From: Azotobacter chroococcum
Lineage (GTDB): Bacteria; Pseudomonadota; Gammaproteobacteria; Pseudomonadales; Pseudomonadaceae
Assembly (NCBI RefSeq): GCF_004339665.1
Contig: NZ_SMMU01000013.1
Location: forward strand, 62,001-126,000
Direction: 5' to 3'
Length of the DNA: 64,000 nt
Position 1 is the first letter of the stretch. The number at the start of each line of letters is the position of its first letter. The notes under the pieces are model-generated. The model did no database searches. It worked only from the letters and a program-made list of their open reading frames with translations, and was not told the origin of the DNA. Position numbers and translations under genes: made by a program. Positions 56,199 to 64,000 of this stretch are shown here, in pieces.

Positions 56199-57482
56199 TC
56201 AAGCCTCCTTGGCCAGGCGCAGCCCGGCGAATTGCCAGCGCATGGCTGGATAGAAGAAGTTGCGGTAGGTGGCGCGGATATGCGCTTGCGGGGTGACGCA
56301 GCAGCCGCCACGCAGGACCATCTGCCCGCACATGAACTTGCCGTTGTATTCGCCGAGGCTTCCCGGCAACGGCCGGAAGCCCGGGTAGGGGCGGTAGGCG
56401 CTGGCGGTCCACTCCCAGACGTCGCCGTACAACTGAGACATGGCGGCGGCCTGCGGGGCGGCAACCGGGTGCAGATGGTCGTTTTCGAGGAAGTTGCCGG
56501 TGATCGGCAGGTCGCTGGCGGCTATTTCCCATTCCGCCTCGCTGGGCAGGCGGGCGCCGGCCCAGCGGGCATAGGCGTCGGCCTCGTAGAAGCTGATGTG
56601 GCAGACCGGCGCCTGCAGGTCGAGTGGATGCAGGCCGCCCAGGGTCATTTCCAGCCAGCGGCCGTCTGTGCGCTGCCAGTACAGCGGCGCGCGCCAGCCG
56701 GCCTGCTGGACCAGGCTCCAGCCATCGGCCAGCCAGAGTTCCGGACGGGCATAGCCGCCATCACTGATGAAGGCGAGATAGTCGGCACAGCTCACCGGCC
56801 GGCTGGCCAGGCGGAAGCCCTCGAGGAACTGGCGGTGCCGCGGCGTCTCGCAGTCGAAGGCGAAGCCCTCGCCGCCGTGGCCGATCTGCTGCAGCCCGCC
56901 GGGATAGTCTCGCCAGTGCGGCTCGTCCGGCAGTTGCCCGGAGCCCGGGCGCAGGTCGCTGCGATAGGCCGGTCGCAGCGGGTTCTGCGCGAGGATGTGA
57001 AGGATGTCCATGAGCAGCAGTTCCTGGTGCTGCTGCTCGTGCTGCAGACCCAGTTCGACGCGACGGGCGATTTCCGCGGCATGCTCCACCGGCGGCCGGG
57101 CGAGCAGCTCGCCCATGGCCGCATCGATATGCTGGCGATAGCGATAGACCTCGGCCACCCCGGGGCGCGAGAGCAGCCCGCGACTGGCGCGGGGAAAGGG
57201 CTGGCCGTGGGTCTCGTAATAGGAGTTGAAGAGGTGGTCGTAGGCCTCGTCCAACACCCGGTAGCCGTGCAGGAAGGGCAGCAGCACGAAGGCTTCGAAG
57301 AACCAACTGACGTGGGCCAGGTGCCATTTCGGCGGGCTCACGTCGGGCATGCTCTGGATGACGTAGTCCTCGATCTGCAGCGGCGCGCAGATCGACTCGC
57401 TGGCGGCGCGGATGCGCTGGAAGCGCTCCATGAGGGAAACGGATGAGGAGAGGGCGCTTTGCGCGGAGGCCGGGTCAGGCAT
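56199..57482 (-). CDS. egtB: ergothioneine/selenoneine-type sulfoxide synthase EgtB
   Basis: A 427-residue non-haem iron enzyme that joins hercynine to a thiol donor with oxygen. The N-terminal DinB-like domain carries candidate iron ligands H54 (WHLAH) and H148/H152 (LQHEQQHQE). The C-terminal FGE-sulfatase domain has LPSEAEWEIAA, GDVWEWTASAY and the ending RGGCCVTPQAHIRATYRNFF. The ATG at 57482 follows AGGAG with eight-base spacing; an upstream ATG at 57542 lacks a clear site. No egtA, egtC or egtE lies nearby, as is usual outside actinobacteria. Confidence 0.9.
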   Translation of the reverse strand: MPDPASAQSALSSSVSLMERFQRIRAASESICAPLQIEDYVIQSMPDVSPPKWHLAHVSWFFEAFVLLPFLHGYRVLDEAYDHLFNSYYETHGQPFPRASRGLLSRPGVAEVYRYRQHIDAAMGELLARPPVEHAAEIARRVELGLQHEQQHQELLLMDILHILAQNPLRPAYRSDLRPGSGQLPDEPHWRDYPGGLQQIGHGGEGFAFDCETPRHRQFLEGFRLASRPVSCADYLAFISDGGYARPELWLADGWSLVQQAGWRAPLYWQRTDGRWLEMTLGGLHPLDLQAPVCHISFYEADAYARWAGARLPSEAEWEIAASDLPITGNFLENDHLHPVAAPQAAAMSQLYGDVWEWTASAYRPYPGFRPLPGSLGEYNGKFMCGQMVLRGGCCVTPQAHIRATYRNFFYPAMRWQFAGLRLAKEA

Positions 57483-57740
57483 CGGTGGCTGCTCCTGGGG
57501 CGAAGGGACTGGCGAAGAGGTCGGTTCCAGGCTGGACATCACGCCTGCTGCTGCCCTGATCCGGCCGGTATGCCAAGGCCGGCATGCGGTAGACCGTCAG
57601 GGTGTGGGCTGGGGTTCCCCTCTGCCGACCGGCTGCAGTGCTCGTTGCAAAATGTTGCGGCGGTCTGTCGTACAAGCCAGCATGAGCGGCTCGAAATCAG
57701 GTTTTTGTGTCAGCCGGCCCAGCCGTCAAGAGAGTTCCCC

Positions 57741-59549
57741 ATGAGCCAAGACCATCCGGCCTCCGAGGTCGCCCCGCTGCGGCGCGCCCGTGAAGCGCGC
57801 GGCGAGTTCGCGGTGATCGCCGATCTGCTGCCCTACCTGCGCCCCTATCTGTGGCGCATCCTGTTGGCGCTGGGCCTGGTGTTCGTCGCCAAGCTGATCA
57901 ACCTGCTGGTTCCGATCGTCCTCAAGCAGATCGTCGACACTCTCAACGTCGAGCCCAGCCTGCTGCTGTTGCCGGTCGGCCTGCTGCTGGCCTACGGCGC
58001 TTCGCGGATCGGCGTCAGCCTGTTCACCGAGCTGCGCCAGGTAGTGTTTGCCCGGGTCATGGCGCGGACCTCACGGCAGGTGACCCTCAAGGTGTTCCGC
58101 CACCTACACGGGCTCAGCCTGAAATTCCATCTGGGCCGGCGCACCGGCGGCGTGGCCCGCGATGTGGAGCGCGGCGGCAGCGCCATCGCCGAGCTGCTCG
58201 ACTGGACGCTCTACTCGATCGTGCCGATCCTGCTGGAGGTGCTGCTGGTCACCGCGGTGCTGGTCTGGGCCTACGACTGGCGCTTCGCGGCCATCACCCT
58301 GGCTACCCTGCTGGCCTACGGGGGCTGGACCTTTGCCATCACCGAGTGGCGCACCCGCTACTACCGCGCCTCGGTGGAGGCCGATACCCGCGCCAACGAG
58401 CGGGCGGTCGACTCGCTGCTCAACTACGAGACGGTCAAGTACTTCAACAACGAGGCGCACGAGGCGGCACGCTACGACGAGAACCTGCGCCATCTGGAGA
58501 ACGCCAAGGTCAAGGCGACCACCAGCCTGGCCGTGCTCAACCTCGGCCAGACCACGCTGGTGGCCGTCGGTGTCACCGCGATGATGTGGCTGGCCGCCGC
58601 TGGGGTGGTGGACGGCAGCATGACGGTCGGCGACCTGGTGCTGGTCAACGCCTACCTGCTGCAGCTTTCCGCGCCGCTGTTCCTGCTCGGCATGATGTAC
58701 CGCGAGGTGAAGCAGGCGCTGACCAACATGGAGCGTCTGTTCGGCCTGCTCGACGAGCGCCAGGACGTGCAGGACGCGCCGGATGCCAGGCCGCTGGTCG
58801 CCAGCCGGCCGAGTGTGCGCTTCGAGGCGGTGCGCTTCGGCTACGATCCGCGCCGGCAGATCCTTCACGACGTGGACTTCGAGATCCCGGCGGGCGGTAC
58901 CGTGGCGGTGGTCGGGCACTCGGGCTCGGGCAAGTCGACCCTGGCCCGGCTGCTCTACCGCTTCTATGACGTCGACGGCGGGCGCATCCTCATCGACGGT
59001 CAGGATATCCGCCAGTTGACCCAGGCCTCGCTGCGGGGGGCCATCGCCATCGTTCCCCAGGACACCGTGCTGTTCAACGACAGCATCTTCTACAACATCC
59101 GCTACGGCCGCCCGGAAGCCAGCCGCGAGGAGGTGGAGGCCGCTGCCCGTGCCGCGCACATCCACAAGTTCATCCAGAGCCTGCCGGATGGCTACGACAC
59201 CCAGGTAGGCGAGCGCGGCCTGAAGCTCTCCGGAGGCGAGAAGCAGCGCGTGGCCATCGCCCGGGCGATCCTGAAGAACCCGAGCATCCTGATCTTCGAC
59301 GAAGCCACCTCGGCGCTGGACTCCCAGTCCGAGCGGGCCATTCAGGCCGAACTCGAGCGTATCCAGCTCGGCCGCACCACCCTCGTCATCGCCCATCGCC
59401 TGTCCACGGTGATGAACGCCGACCAGATTCTGGTGATGGATGGCGGGCGGGTCGCCGAGCGTGGCAGTCACGGGGATCTGCTGGCGCGGGATGGCCGCTA
59501 TGCGCAGATGTGGCAGCTGCAGCAGCGCGAGGCGGAGAGGGAAGGCTGA
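57741..59549 (+). CDS. ATM1-type ABC exporter, fused membrane and ATPase domains
   Basis: A 602-residue half-transporter that would work as a homodimer. Six membrane helices occupy about residues 32-315. The ATPase half has Walker A GHSGSGKST at 392-400, the Q loop in VPQDTVLFN, the signature LSGGEKQRVA from 496, Walker B ILIFDEATSALD and the H loop VIAHRLST. The transmembrane part (NYETVKYFNNEAHEA, VDGSMTVGDLVLVN) is of the ATM1/HMT group that exports glutathione-linked or Fe-S precursors and metals. It stands divergent to egtBD, 258 bases away. Confidence 0.9.
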   Translation: MSQDHPASEVAPLRRAREARGEFAVIADLLPYLRPYLWRILLALGLVFVAKLINLLVPIVLKQIVDTLNVEPSLLLLPVGLLLAYGASRIGVSLFTELRQVVFARVMARTSRQVTLKVFRHLHGLSLKFHLGRRTGGVARDVERGGSAIAELLDWTLYSIVPILLEVLLVTAVLVWAYDWRFAAITLATLLAYGGWTFAITEWRTRYYRASVEADTRANERAVDSLLNYETVKYFNNEAHEAARYDENLRHLENAKVKATTSLAVLNLGQTTLVAVGVTAMMWLAAAGVVDGSMTVGDLVLVNAYLLQLSAPLFLLGMMYREVKQALTNMERLFGLLDERQDVQDAPDARPLVASRPSVRFEAVRFGYDPRRQILHDVDFEIPAGGTVAVVGHSGSGKSTLARLLYRFYDVDGGRILIDGQDIRQLTQASLRGAIAIVPQDTVLFNDSIFYNIRYGRPEASREEVEAAARAAHIHKFIQSLPDGYDTQVGERGLKLSGGEKQRVAIARAILKNPSILIFDEATSALDSQSERAIQAELERIQLGRTTLVIAHRLSTVMNADQILVMDGGRVAERGSHGDLLARDGRYAQMWQLQQREAEREG

Positions 59550-59652
59550 GGGTGAGAAAGTAGAGGGCTTGCAGGTTGTTGGGGGAGACTCGTTTTCCAG
59601 AGGTTCTGCAAGGGGCTCAGCTAGTCTGAGGCGGCTGGCTGAGCCCCGTGGA

Positions 59653-60573
59653 TTAGCTTGCCAGAAGGATTCCTCGCTCCTGGAGCTCTTCCAGGTTCGA
59701 TCTGATGAATTGGATCAGGGCACGAATGGCAGGCGTCATGGCTCGATGCGGTGGCGTGAGCGCCAGCAGGGGGAGGGCCGGCGGCTCATGGGCTTCGAAC
59801 AGCCTGACCAGACGGCCACTGGCCAGGTCTCCGGCACAGGCATAGAACGGCAGATGGGCCAGGCCGAGACCTTGGCGCGCCGCGTCGAGGAGCAGAGGCA
59901 GGTTGTCGCTGCTGAAACAGGCCTGGCGCAGCAGCCGTGGCGCGGCGTTGCGCAGCAGCCAGGGGCGGATGGCCTGTGGAGGACCAAACCCAAGGCAGTT
60001 CCGGTCGTCCAGTTCGTCGGGATGCCGAAGGTGGCCCAGGCGTTTGCAGAGTTCCGGACTGGCAACGGTGACGAAGTGGACCTGACCAATGGGGTGCGCA
60101 ACGATATCGGCGCTGTCCGGTGGTTGTCCTTCCAGGTAGAGCAGCAGGTCGTGGCGTTGCAGCGACAGTTCGGTGTGGTTGTTGTGCAGTCCCAAGGCGA
60201 GCCTTACCTTCGGCTGGCTGCTCGAAAAGCTGAGCAGAAGTTCTCCCAGCACTTCCTGCAGCAGGCTGGGAACAGCCAGGCGAATCAGTCCGGACGGGCC
60301 GCCTTGCACTTCCCGCGCGGCTCCCTCGGCGGCTTCGGTGGCGGCCAGTATGCCCAATGCATGCCGGTACACCTGCTCGCCAGTACTGGTCATGGCGAAG
60401 CTGCGCGTACTGCGGTTCAGCAGGCGTACCCCCAATCGCTGTTCAAGTTCGATGATGCGCCGGCTCAGACGTGAGCGCGGAATACCGGTTTCCGCTGCAG
60501 CTGCCGTGAAGCCACCGGCTTCGATGACGCGGACCAATAGGTAAAAGTCTGAAACATTATTCAGCGTATCCAT
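59653..60573 (-). CDS. LysR-family transcriptional regulator
   Basis: A 306-residue regulator with a helix-turn-helix at about residues 15-58 (GGFTAAAAETGIPRSRLSRRIIELEQRLGV) and a substrate-binding-like effector domain (LIRLAVPSLLQ, LLLYLEGQPPDSADIV). The start at 60573 gives the family-typical MDTLNNVSDFYLLVRV; ribosome sites are weak, and an upstream GTG/ATG pair at about 60591-60597 is possible. Its upstream side, where a divergent target gene would be expected, is occupied by an IS630 scrap, so its original target has probably been lost. Confidence 0.85.
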   Translation of the reverse strand: MDTLNNVSDFYLLVRVIEAGGFTAAAAETGIPRSRLSRRIIELEQRLGVRLLNRSTRSFAMTSTGEQVYRHALGILAATEAAEGAAREVQGGPSGLIRLAVPSLLQEVLGELLLSFSSSQPKVRLALGLHNNHTELSLQRHDLLLYLEGQPPDSADIVAHPIGQVHFVTVASPELCKRLGHLRHPDELDDRNCLGFGPPQAIRPWLLRNAAPRLLRQACFSSDNLPLLLDAARQGLGLAHLPFYACAGDLASGRLVRLFEAHEPPALPLLALTPPHRAMTPAIRALIQFIRSNLEELQERGILLAS

Positions 60574-60739
60574 ACAGAAATGCCTATCCATGAGCACAAG
60601 CGATCATCACACGTGGCAGTGGGACGGCTTTCTCCATGCCAGGCAGGGCTGTTGATTCCACGTTCAGTGATTGTAGTTAGCCTCTCCCATAAATCGAGTC
60701 GCTTTTCCCTGGCGAACAAATATTGGATCGCGAGGCCGG

Positions 60740-60935
60740 CCGGATCGTACAGCGAGGCTGCACTGTGGGTGTTGAGGTTGTCCATGACCAGGGTGATGCG
60801 CTCGGCATCGGGGTAGGCGCCGGCGATAGCCCGGCCGAAATGCGCCCAGTCCGCGCGGGTCCTGCGTTCGGTCACAGCGGCTCGCAGGCCATGAACCCAT
60901 TGCCGCTGCCCGCCGCACATACTCGTACATTGAAC
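60740..60935 (-). pseudogene. IS630-family transposase fragment
   Basis: The readable piece VTERRTRADWAHFGRAIAG followed by RITLVMDNLNTHSAASLYD carries the second catalytic Asp (MDNLNTH) of IS630 transposases. Upstream, YEYVRR and GNGFMACEPL, also typical, are in two other frames, so at least two indels have occurred. Downstream of SLYD the similarity ends, and both the first catalytic Asp and the final Glu are missing. No terminal repeats were found. Confidence 0.75.
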
Positions 60936-60993
60936 TTCATCGAGCCGGAGTGCTCGAACGGATTAGCGTGAATCGCTCATCAAGGAGATCGCC

Positions 60994-61215
60994 ATGCACA
61001 AATCCTTTGCTTACGCCATTCTACTGGCAGCTACCATGGGCCTAGCAGCCTGTGACTCCTCGAAGGACGACAAGGTAACAGCACCAGCCACTCCCGCCAG
61101 CCCACCACCGAGCCCGGCTACCGAGGATAGGCCATTAGAACCCAGCCAGAGCACCCCGGTGCCCACCCCGACTCCCACTCCATCGACGCCTGAAACCGAT
61201 TCCGATCAGAGGTGA
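60994..61215 (+). CDS. small lipoprotein, 3' end defined by IS insertion
   Basis: A 73-residue protein with a lipoprotein signal (FAYAILLAATMGLAAC, Cys20 as the lipidation site) and a Pro/Thr/Ser-rich chain after it (TPVPTPTPTPSTPET). It should be anchored in the inner or outer membrane. The function is unknown. A strong AAGGAG site precedes the ATG. The stop TGA at 61213-61215 is formed by the first three bases of the IS3-family element, so the original protein may have been longer. Confidence 0.7.
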   Translation: MHKSFAYAILLAATMGLAACDSSKDDKVTAPATPASPPPSPATEDRPLEPSQSTPVPTPTPTPSTPETDSDQR

Positions 61216-61251
61216 ACCGCCCCGGGAATTCCGGAGGCTCGTTGGTGTGAG

Positions 61252-62152
61252 TCACGCCACCCTGGCGGACTCGTCGAGTTGTCGATAATAAGCCGCTTCG
61301 GCCTCGGCCGGAGGTACGTTGCCGATCGGCTCCAGCCGCCGCCGGTGGTTGAACCAATCCACCCAGGCCAGCGTGGCCAGTTCCAGCACTTCCCGGTTCT
61401 TCCAGGACTGGCGATGGATTACCTCGGCCTTGTAGAGTCCGTTGATGGTCTCGGTCAGGGCATTGTCATAAGAGTCGCCCACGCTACCTACGGACGGCTT
61501 GATACCAGCCTCGGCCAGGCCTCGGTATAGCGGATCGATACATACTGCACCCCTCGGTCGCTATGGTGGATCAGGCCGCCCTGGCTGACGGGGCGGCGGG
61601 CGTACAGGGCTTGCTCCAGGGCATCGAGCACGAAGTCTGTCCGAGCCGAGCTGGATACCTTCCAGCCGACGATGCGCCGGGCGAACACGTCGATGATGAA
61701 GGCTACGTAGACGAAGCCCTGCCAGGTAGAGGCATAAGTAAAGTCCGACACCCACAGCGCTTTCGGGCGCTCGGCCCGAAACTGCTGGTTGACGCGATCC
61801 AACGGACAGGACGTGGTCTTGTCGCTGATCGTGGTCTTGACCGGCTTGCCACGCACCACGCCTTGCAGACCCATCCGCCGCATCAGTCGTTCCACCGCGC
61901 AGCGAGCCACGGCAATGCCTTCGCGCCGCAACTGCCGCCAGACCTTGCGTGCCCCATAGTCCCGGAGGTTCTCCTCCCAGACCCGCTGGATATGCCTGCG
62001 CAGATGCCCGTCATGCTGCGCACGGAGCGATAGCCGGCTGGGCTCGGTGCGCCGAGCGGCATGTTGGCGGTACGTCGATGGGGCGATCGGCAATACCTTG
62101 CGATCGGCTCGACGCTGTAGAGCTCGCGGTGCTCATCGATGAATGCCTTCAT
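61252..62152 (-). pseudogene. IS3-family transposase orfB, two frameshifts
   Basis: Three frames together give a normal DDE integrase-type transposase. They run [17 protein letters not shown], then PIAPSTYRQHAARR to HHSDRGVQY and SIRYTE, then GDSYDNALTETINGLYKAE. One base is missing near 62101 and another near 61530. The catalytic residues are all still recognisable: the Asp of VSDFTYAS, the Asp of HSDRG and the Glu of NALTET. It overlaps orfA by four bases, the place where IS3 elements normally use a programmed -1 shift. Confidence 0.88.
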
Positions 62153-62472
62153 GGCTTGAGGCGGCGGTCGAGCTCCGCCTGGGCAAAATAGGCTGAGGCC
62201 TTGCGCAGGATCTCGTTGGCTTGGCGGAGCTCACGCACCTCCCGCTCGAGCGCCTTGATCCGTTCACGCTCTGGCGTCGTCTGTCCCTCACGCAGTCCAG
62301 TATTGCGCTCGGCCTGTCTCACCCAGCGGCGCAGCGTCTCGGCCGTGCAGCCGATCTTCGCCGTGATGGAATTGATCTCCGCCCACTGCGGCTCGTGCTC
62401 GTCCTGATGTTCGAGCACCATACGAACCGCCCGCTGCCGAACTTCAGGGGAATACTTCGTCGCTATCTTCAT
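62149..62472 (-). CDS. IS3-family transposase orfA
   Basis: A 107-residue helix-turn-helix protein with the IS3 OrfA pattern: [36 protein letters not shown], then the leucine-zipper-like [20 protein letters not shown] and [14 protein letters not shown]. It binds the IS ends and is normally fused to OrfB by frameshifting. It is intact, but its partner frame is broken. Confidence 0.92.
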   Translation of the reverse strand: MKIATKYSPEVRQRAVRMVLEHQDEHEPQWAEINSITAKIGCTAETLRRWVRQAERNTGLREGQTTPERERIKALEREVRELRQANEILRKASAYFAQAELDRRLKP

Positions 62473-62528
62473 GGCTCCATCCTCTCAAGAGTTGGAACCT
62501 CCGGGAAACCCGGGGCGGTTCAGTTTTA

Positions 62529-62577
62529 GGGGAGTGGCTACGGCGACGTAGCTACCTTATCCGCTTAGCTACTCCCC
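62529..62577. other. imperfect inverted repeat beside the IS
   Basis: GGGGAGTGGCTA (62529-62540) pairs with TAGCTACTCCCC (62566-62577) with one mismatch, and the interior repeats GTAGCTA and TAGCTAC. It starts seven bases after the right IS end. It may be a transcript end of whatever gene the IS interrupted. The rest of the gap to 62762 shows no gene. Confidence 0.4.
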
Positions 62578-62762
62578 AGTTCGATGGCTGGACTATAAAA
62601 GGCAATATTCTGGCCTTTTCAGAGTCGGTGCATGGATGCGATGGTTATTACAAAGTAGGAATTCATAGCTGGATTGCAGAGTCAAGGCCCGGTATGGTGC
62701 GCGCTGTAAGGGCGCCAACTCGAACGGACGGCCTGAGGCAGGTTTTTGAATAGGAATGTCAA

Positions 62763-64000
62763 ATGGATGAGCTGCTAATCCTGGGAGGCTTGCTATTGAT
62801 TATTGGCGGGTTGACTTGGTTGATTAGGCGGGCTTTTTCCGTGAGTCTGTTCTGGGGGCTGGGAAGCTTGCTGCCGCCGATGACTCTGGTCTTCGTGCTA
62901 TTCAAGTGGCAAAAGTCTTTCAGCCCAGTGACATTGATGGCTTTCGGCTTCATTCCTCTGGTGGTCGGTTTCGCTATGCTGGCTAACCACGATAGCGAGC
63001 GCCTGGAGGCAATCCTCCAACTAAGTTGGCTTAACTCAGAAGTCAATAGAGAGCCTGCGTCCGAACTAAGGATACAACTGCGTGGCGAGCTCAACGGGCA
63101 CCCTTTCATTCCCCAAGAGGGCGAGTTAATCGGGAGCGTGCTGACGCTACGTGAGCGCAATGTCGCTTCTATGCAGCAAGAGATTAGAATTCATCTGCCC
63201 AGTGCATCATCTGGTCCAGTGCATATCAACATATTGCCTGAAGATCAGGGCCGGTTACCACTGATTGAAATCAGTCGGTCAGCTTCCAATTTGACCCAGC
63301 CGGTAAATCAGCACCTTGTTCGAGGGTATACCCTGCATCTTGATCTTGAGCCTCAGGCGCCAAATCTGTTGGTTGGTAGCTTTCATTTGGTCTTGCCGAG
63401 GCAGTTCCGAACGAGCCTGACTGGTCGGGTGGAGTTGTTTGCCAGTCGACTGCGTTATCGTGACGGGAAAGTCAATCTCCACTTTGACTCAGAAGAGACT
63501 CTCGCCTATGTGATCCGGGATTACTTGGCGCGCCGTTTCGTAACTGATGCAGTACAACTGTATGGCCTTTCCCGTGTTTCATTGCCATCCAGGCATTTGG
63601 AGATTGATGTTGCGGCTTTTATCAATGACAAGGCTCACCATTTTCTGGTGAATATGGGCAAGGATGAGTTGCGTGGCTGGCAGGTCGAGGGGGATCGATT
63701 CCCTGCGCTGCCTGCGGCTAGCGAAGAGCCAGCAGGTACCGCTGGTGTCAAGCCCCACTCGAGCCCAGCTCTGGAGTCAGTCGATAAAAGGCGGGGCTTC
63801 TCCTTGCAGCGTCTTCAACTTAGTCCGGCTGAGTTTCAGCAGTTGCGCATGCGTATCGTCACGGTACAAGGAGGGGCTGCTGAAGGGGTATTTATGGGAA
63901 TTGATGGGGATGGCTATCTCGTCATTCAGCGCCGTCTGGGGGGCGGAGGGAGCGCCAGCTACAAGCTCAGTCCGCAGAGCATCCAGTCGATCGAGTTGCT
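62763..64000 (+). CDS. membrane protein, unrecognised, continues past the window
   Basis: The frame is open from the ATG at 62763 to the last base (412 codons plus two bases), so the end is not seen. The amino end has three membrane segments: LLILGGLLLIIGGLTWLI, then SLFWGLGSLLPPMTLVFVLF and LMAFGFIPLVVGFAML. The rest, from about residue 80, is a soluble beta-rich region with LRIQLRGELNGHPFIPQEGE, YTLHLDLEPQAPNLLVG and VELFASRLRYRDGKVNLHF. It ends in a segment that includes VFMGIDGDGYLVIQRRL. I do not recognise the family. Codon third positions are clearly more A/T-rich than in the core genes, which may point to transfer or relaxed selection. Confidence 0.75.
   Translation, partial: MDELLILGGLLLIIGGLTWLIRRAFSVSLFWGLGSLLPPMTLVFVLFKWQKSFSPVTLMAFGFIPLVVGFAMLANHDSERLEAILQLSWLNSEVNREPASELRIQLRGELNGHPFIPQEGELIGSVLTLRERNVASMQQEIRIHLPSASSGPVHINILPEDQGRLPLIEISRSASNLTQPVNQHLVRGYTLHLDLEPQAPNLLVGSFHLVLPRQFRTSLTGRVELFASRLRYRDGKVNLHFDSEETLAYVIRDYLARRFVTDAVQLYGLSRVSLPSRHLEIDVAAFINDKAHHFLVNMGKDELRGWQVEGDRFPALPAASEEPAGTAGVKPHSSPALESVDKRRGFSLQRLQLSPAEFQQLRMRIVTVQGGAAEGVFMGIDGDGYLVIQRRLGGGGSASYKLSPQSIQSIEL

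Larger units (their letters stand above)
61213..62522 (-). mobile_element. IS3-family insertion sequence, inactive
   Basis: A 1310-base element with terminal inverted repeats of about 25 bases. The outer 14 bases, TGAACCGCCCCGGG, are identical at both ends, and CCGGAGG is shared further in. It carries overlapping orfA and orfB on the minus strand, as IS3 elements do. orfB has two frameshifts, so it cannot move by itself. The three bases outside the ends (AGG and GTT) do not match, so no target duplication is visible; a deletion or recombination after insertion is likely. Confidence 0.92.

Overview
The window is GC-rich chromosomal DNA with third codon positions that are mostly G or C. Gene content points to a gamma-proteobacterium of the Pseudomonadaceae. 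Three things support this: the pyrD-rmf-rlmL-dacB neighbourhood, a MoxR/BatABD-type cluster divergent from a very large NAD-glutamate dehydrogenase, and an OprD-family porin. All of these follow the gene order I recall for Pseudomonas aeruginosa. The species cannot be named from sequence reading alone. No rRNA or tRNA gene was seen.

Layout. 1-10 kb: a TPR lipid-free exported protein, a QseBC/PmrAB-like two-component system, a HIT protein, slyX, a membrane-linked cold-shock-domain protein, two small conserved proteins, pepN and an acetyl-CoA hydrolase/CoA-transferase closed by a strong terminator. 10-17.4 kb (minus strand): a frameshifted small gene, then six tightly overlapping genes (moxR, DUF58, DUF4381, two von Willebrand A proteins, BatD), probably one transcript. 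17.6-22.5 kb: gdhB. 22.5-26.4 kb: unrecognised or loosely assigned genes (an exported alpha/beta hydrolase and a Tat-like aldo/keto reductase among them). 26.5-38 kb: a housekeeping block with pyrD, rmf with a structured leader, rlmL, dacB, a FUSC transporter, dgt, a YqjD/YqjE-like set, a glutaredoxin-like protein, a nuclease-fold protein and a VanZ-like protein.

38.2-47.1 kb holds a complete type I-E CRISPR-Cas locus in the order cas3-cse1-cse2-cas7-cas5-cas6e-cas1-cas2-array. It appears to be decaying. cas3 has a one-base frameshift that removes its native C-terminus, and the array has only two spacers between three repeats. Two further worn repeats lie downstream, still in the 61-nt register with each other. 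Immediately beyond it are a dienelactone hydrolase pseudogene that has lost the catalytic Cys and Asp regions, a 14-nt match to the end of an IS found 13 kb away, and what may be the signal-peptide stub of a phosphate-type porin upstream of an intact OprD-family porin.

49.7-59.5 kb returns to ordinary genes: a GNAT-like protein, a periplasmic PPIase, a LysR regulator divergent from an azoreductase with a REPIN between them, a CigR-like protein, a DEAD-box helicase, the ergothioneine genes egtB-egtD, and an ATM1-type ABC exporter. 59.6-64 kb is accessory: a LysR gene without an obvious target, an IS630 transposase scrap, a small lipoprotein whose stop codon is supplied by an inserted IS3-family element (its orfB carries two frameshifts), and a membrane protein with more relaxed codon use that runs off the window.

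The main biological story is not a new enzyme system. It is a CRISPR-Cas I-E island flanked by gene decay, together with a second IS-disrupted patch at the right end.
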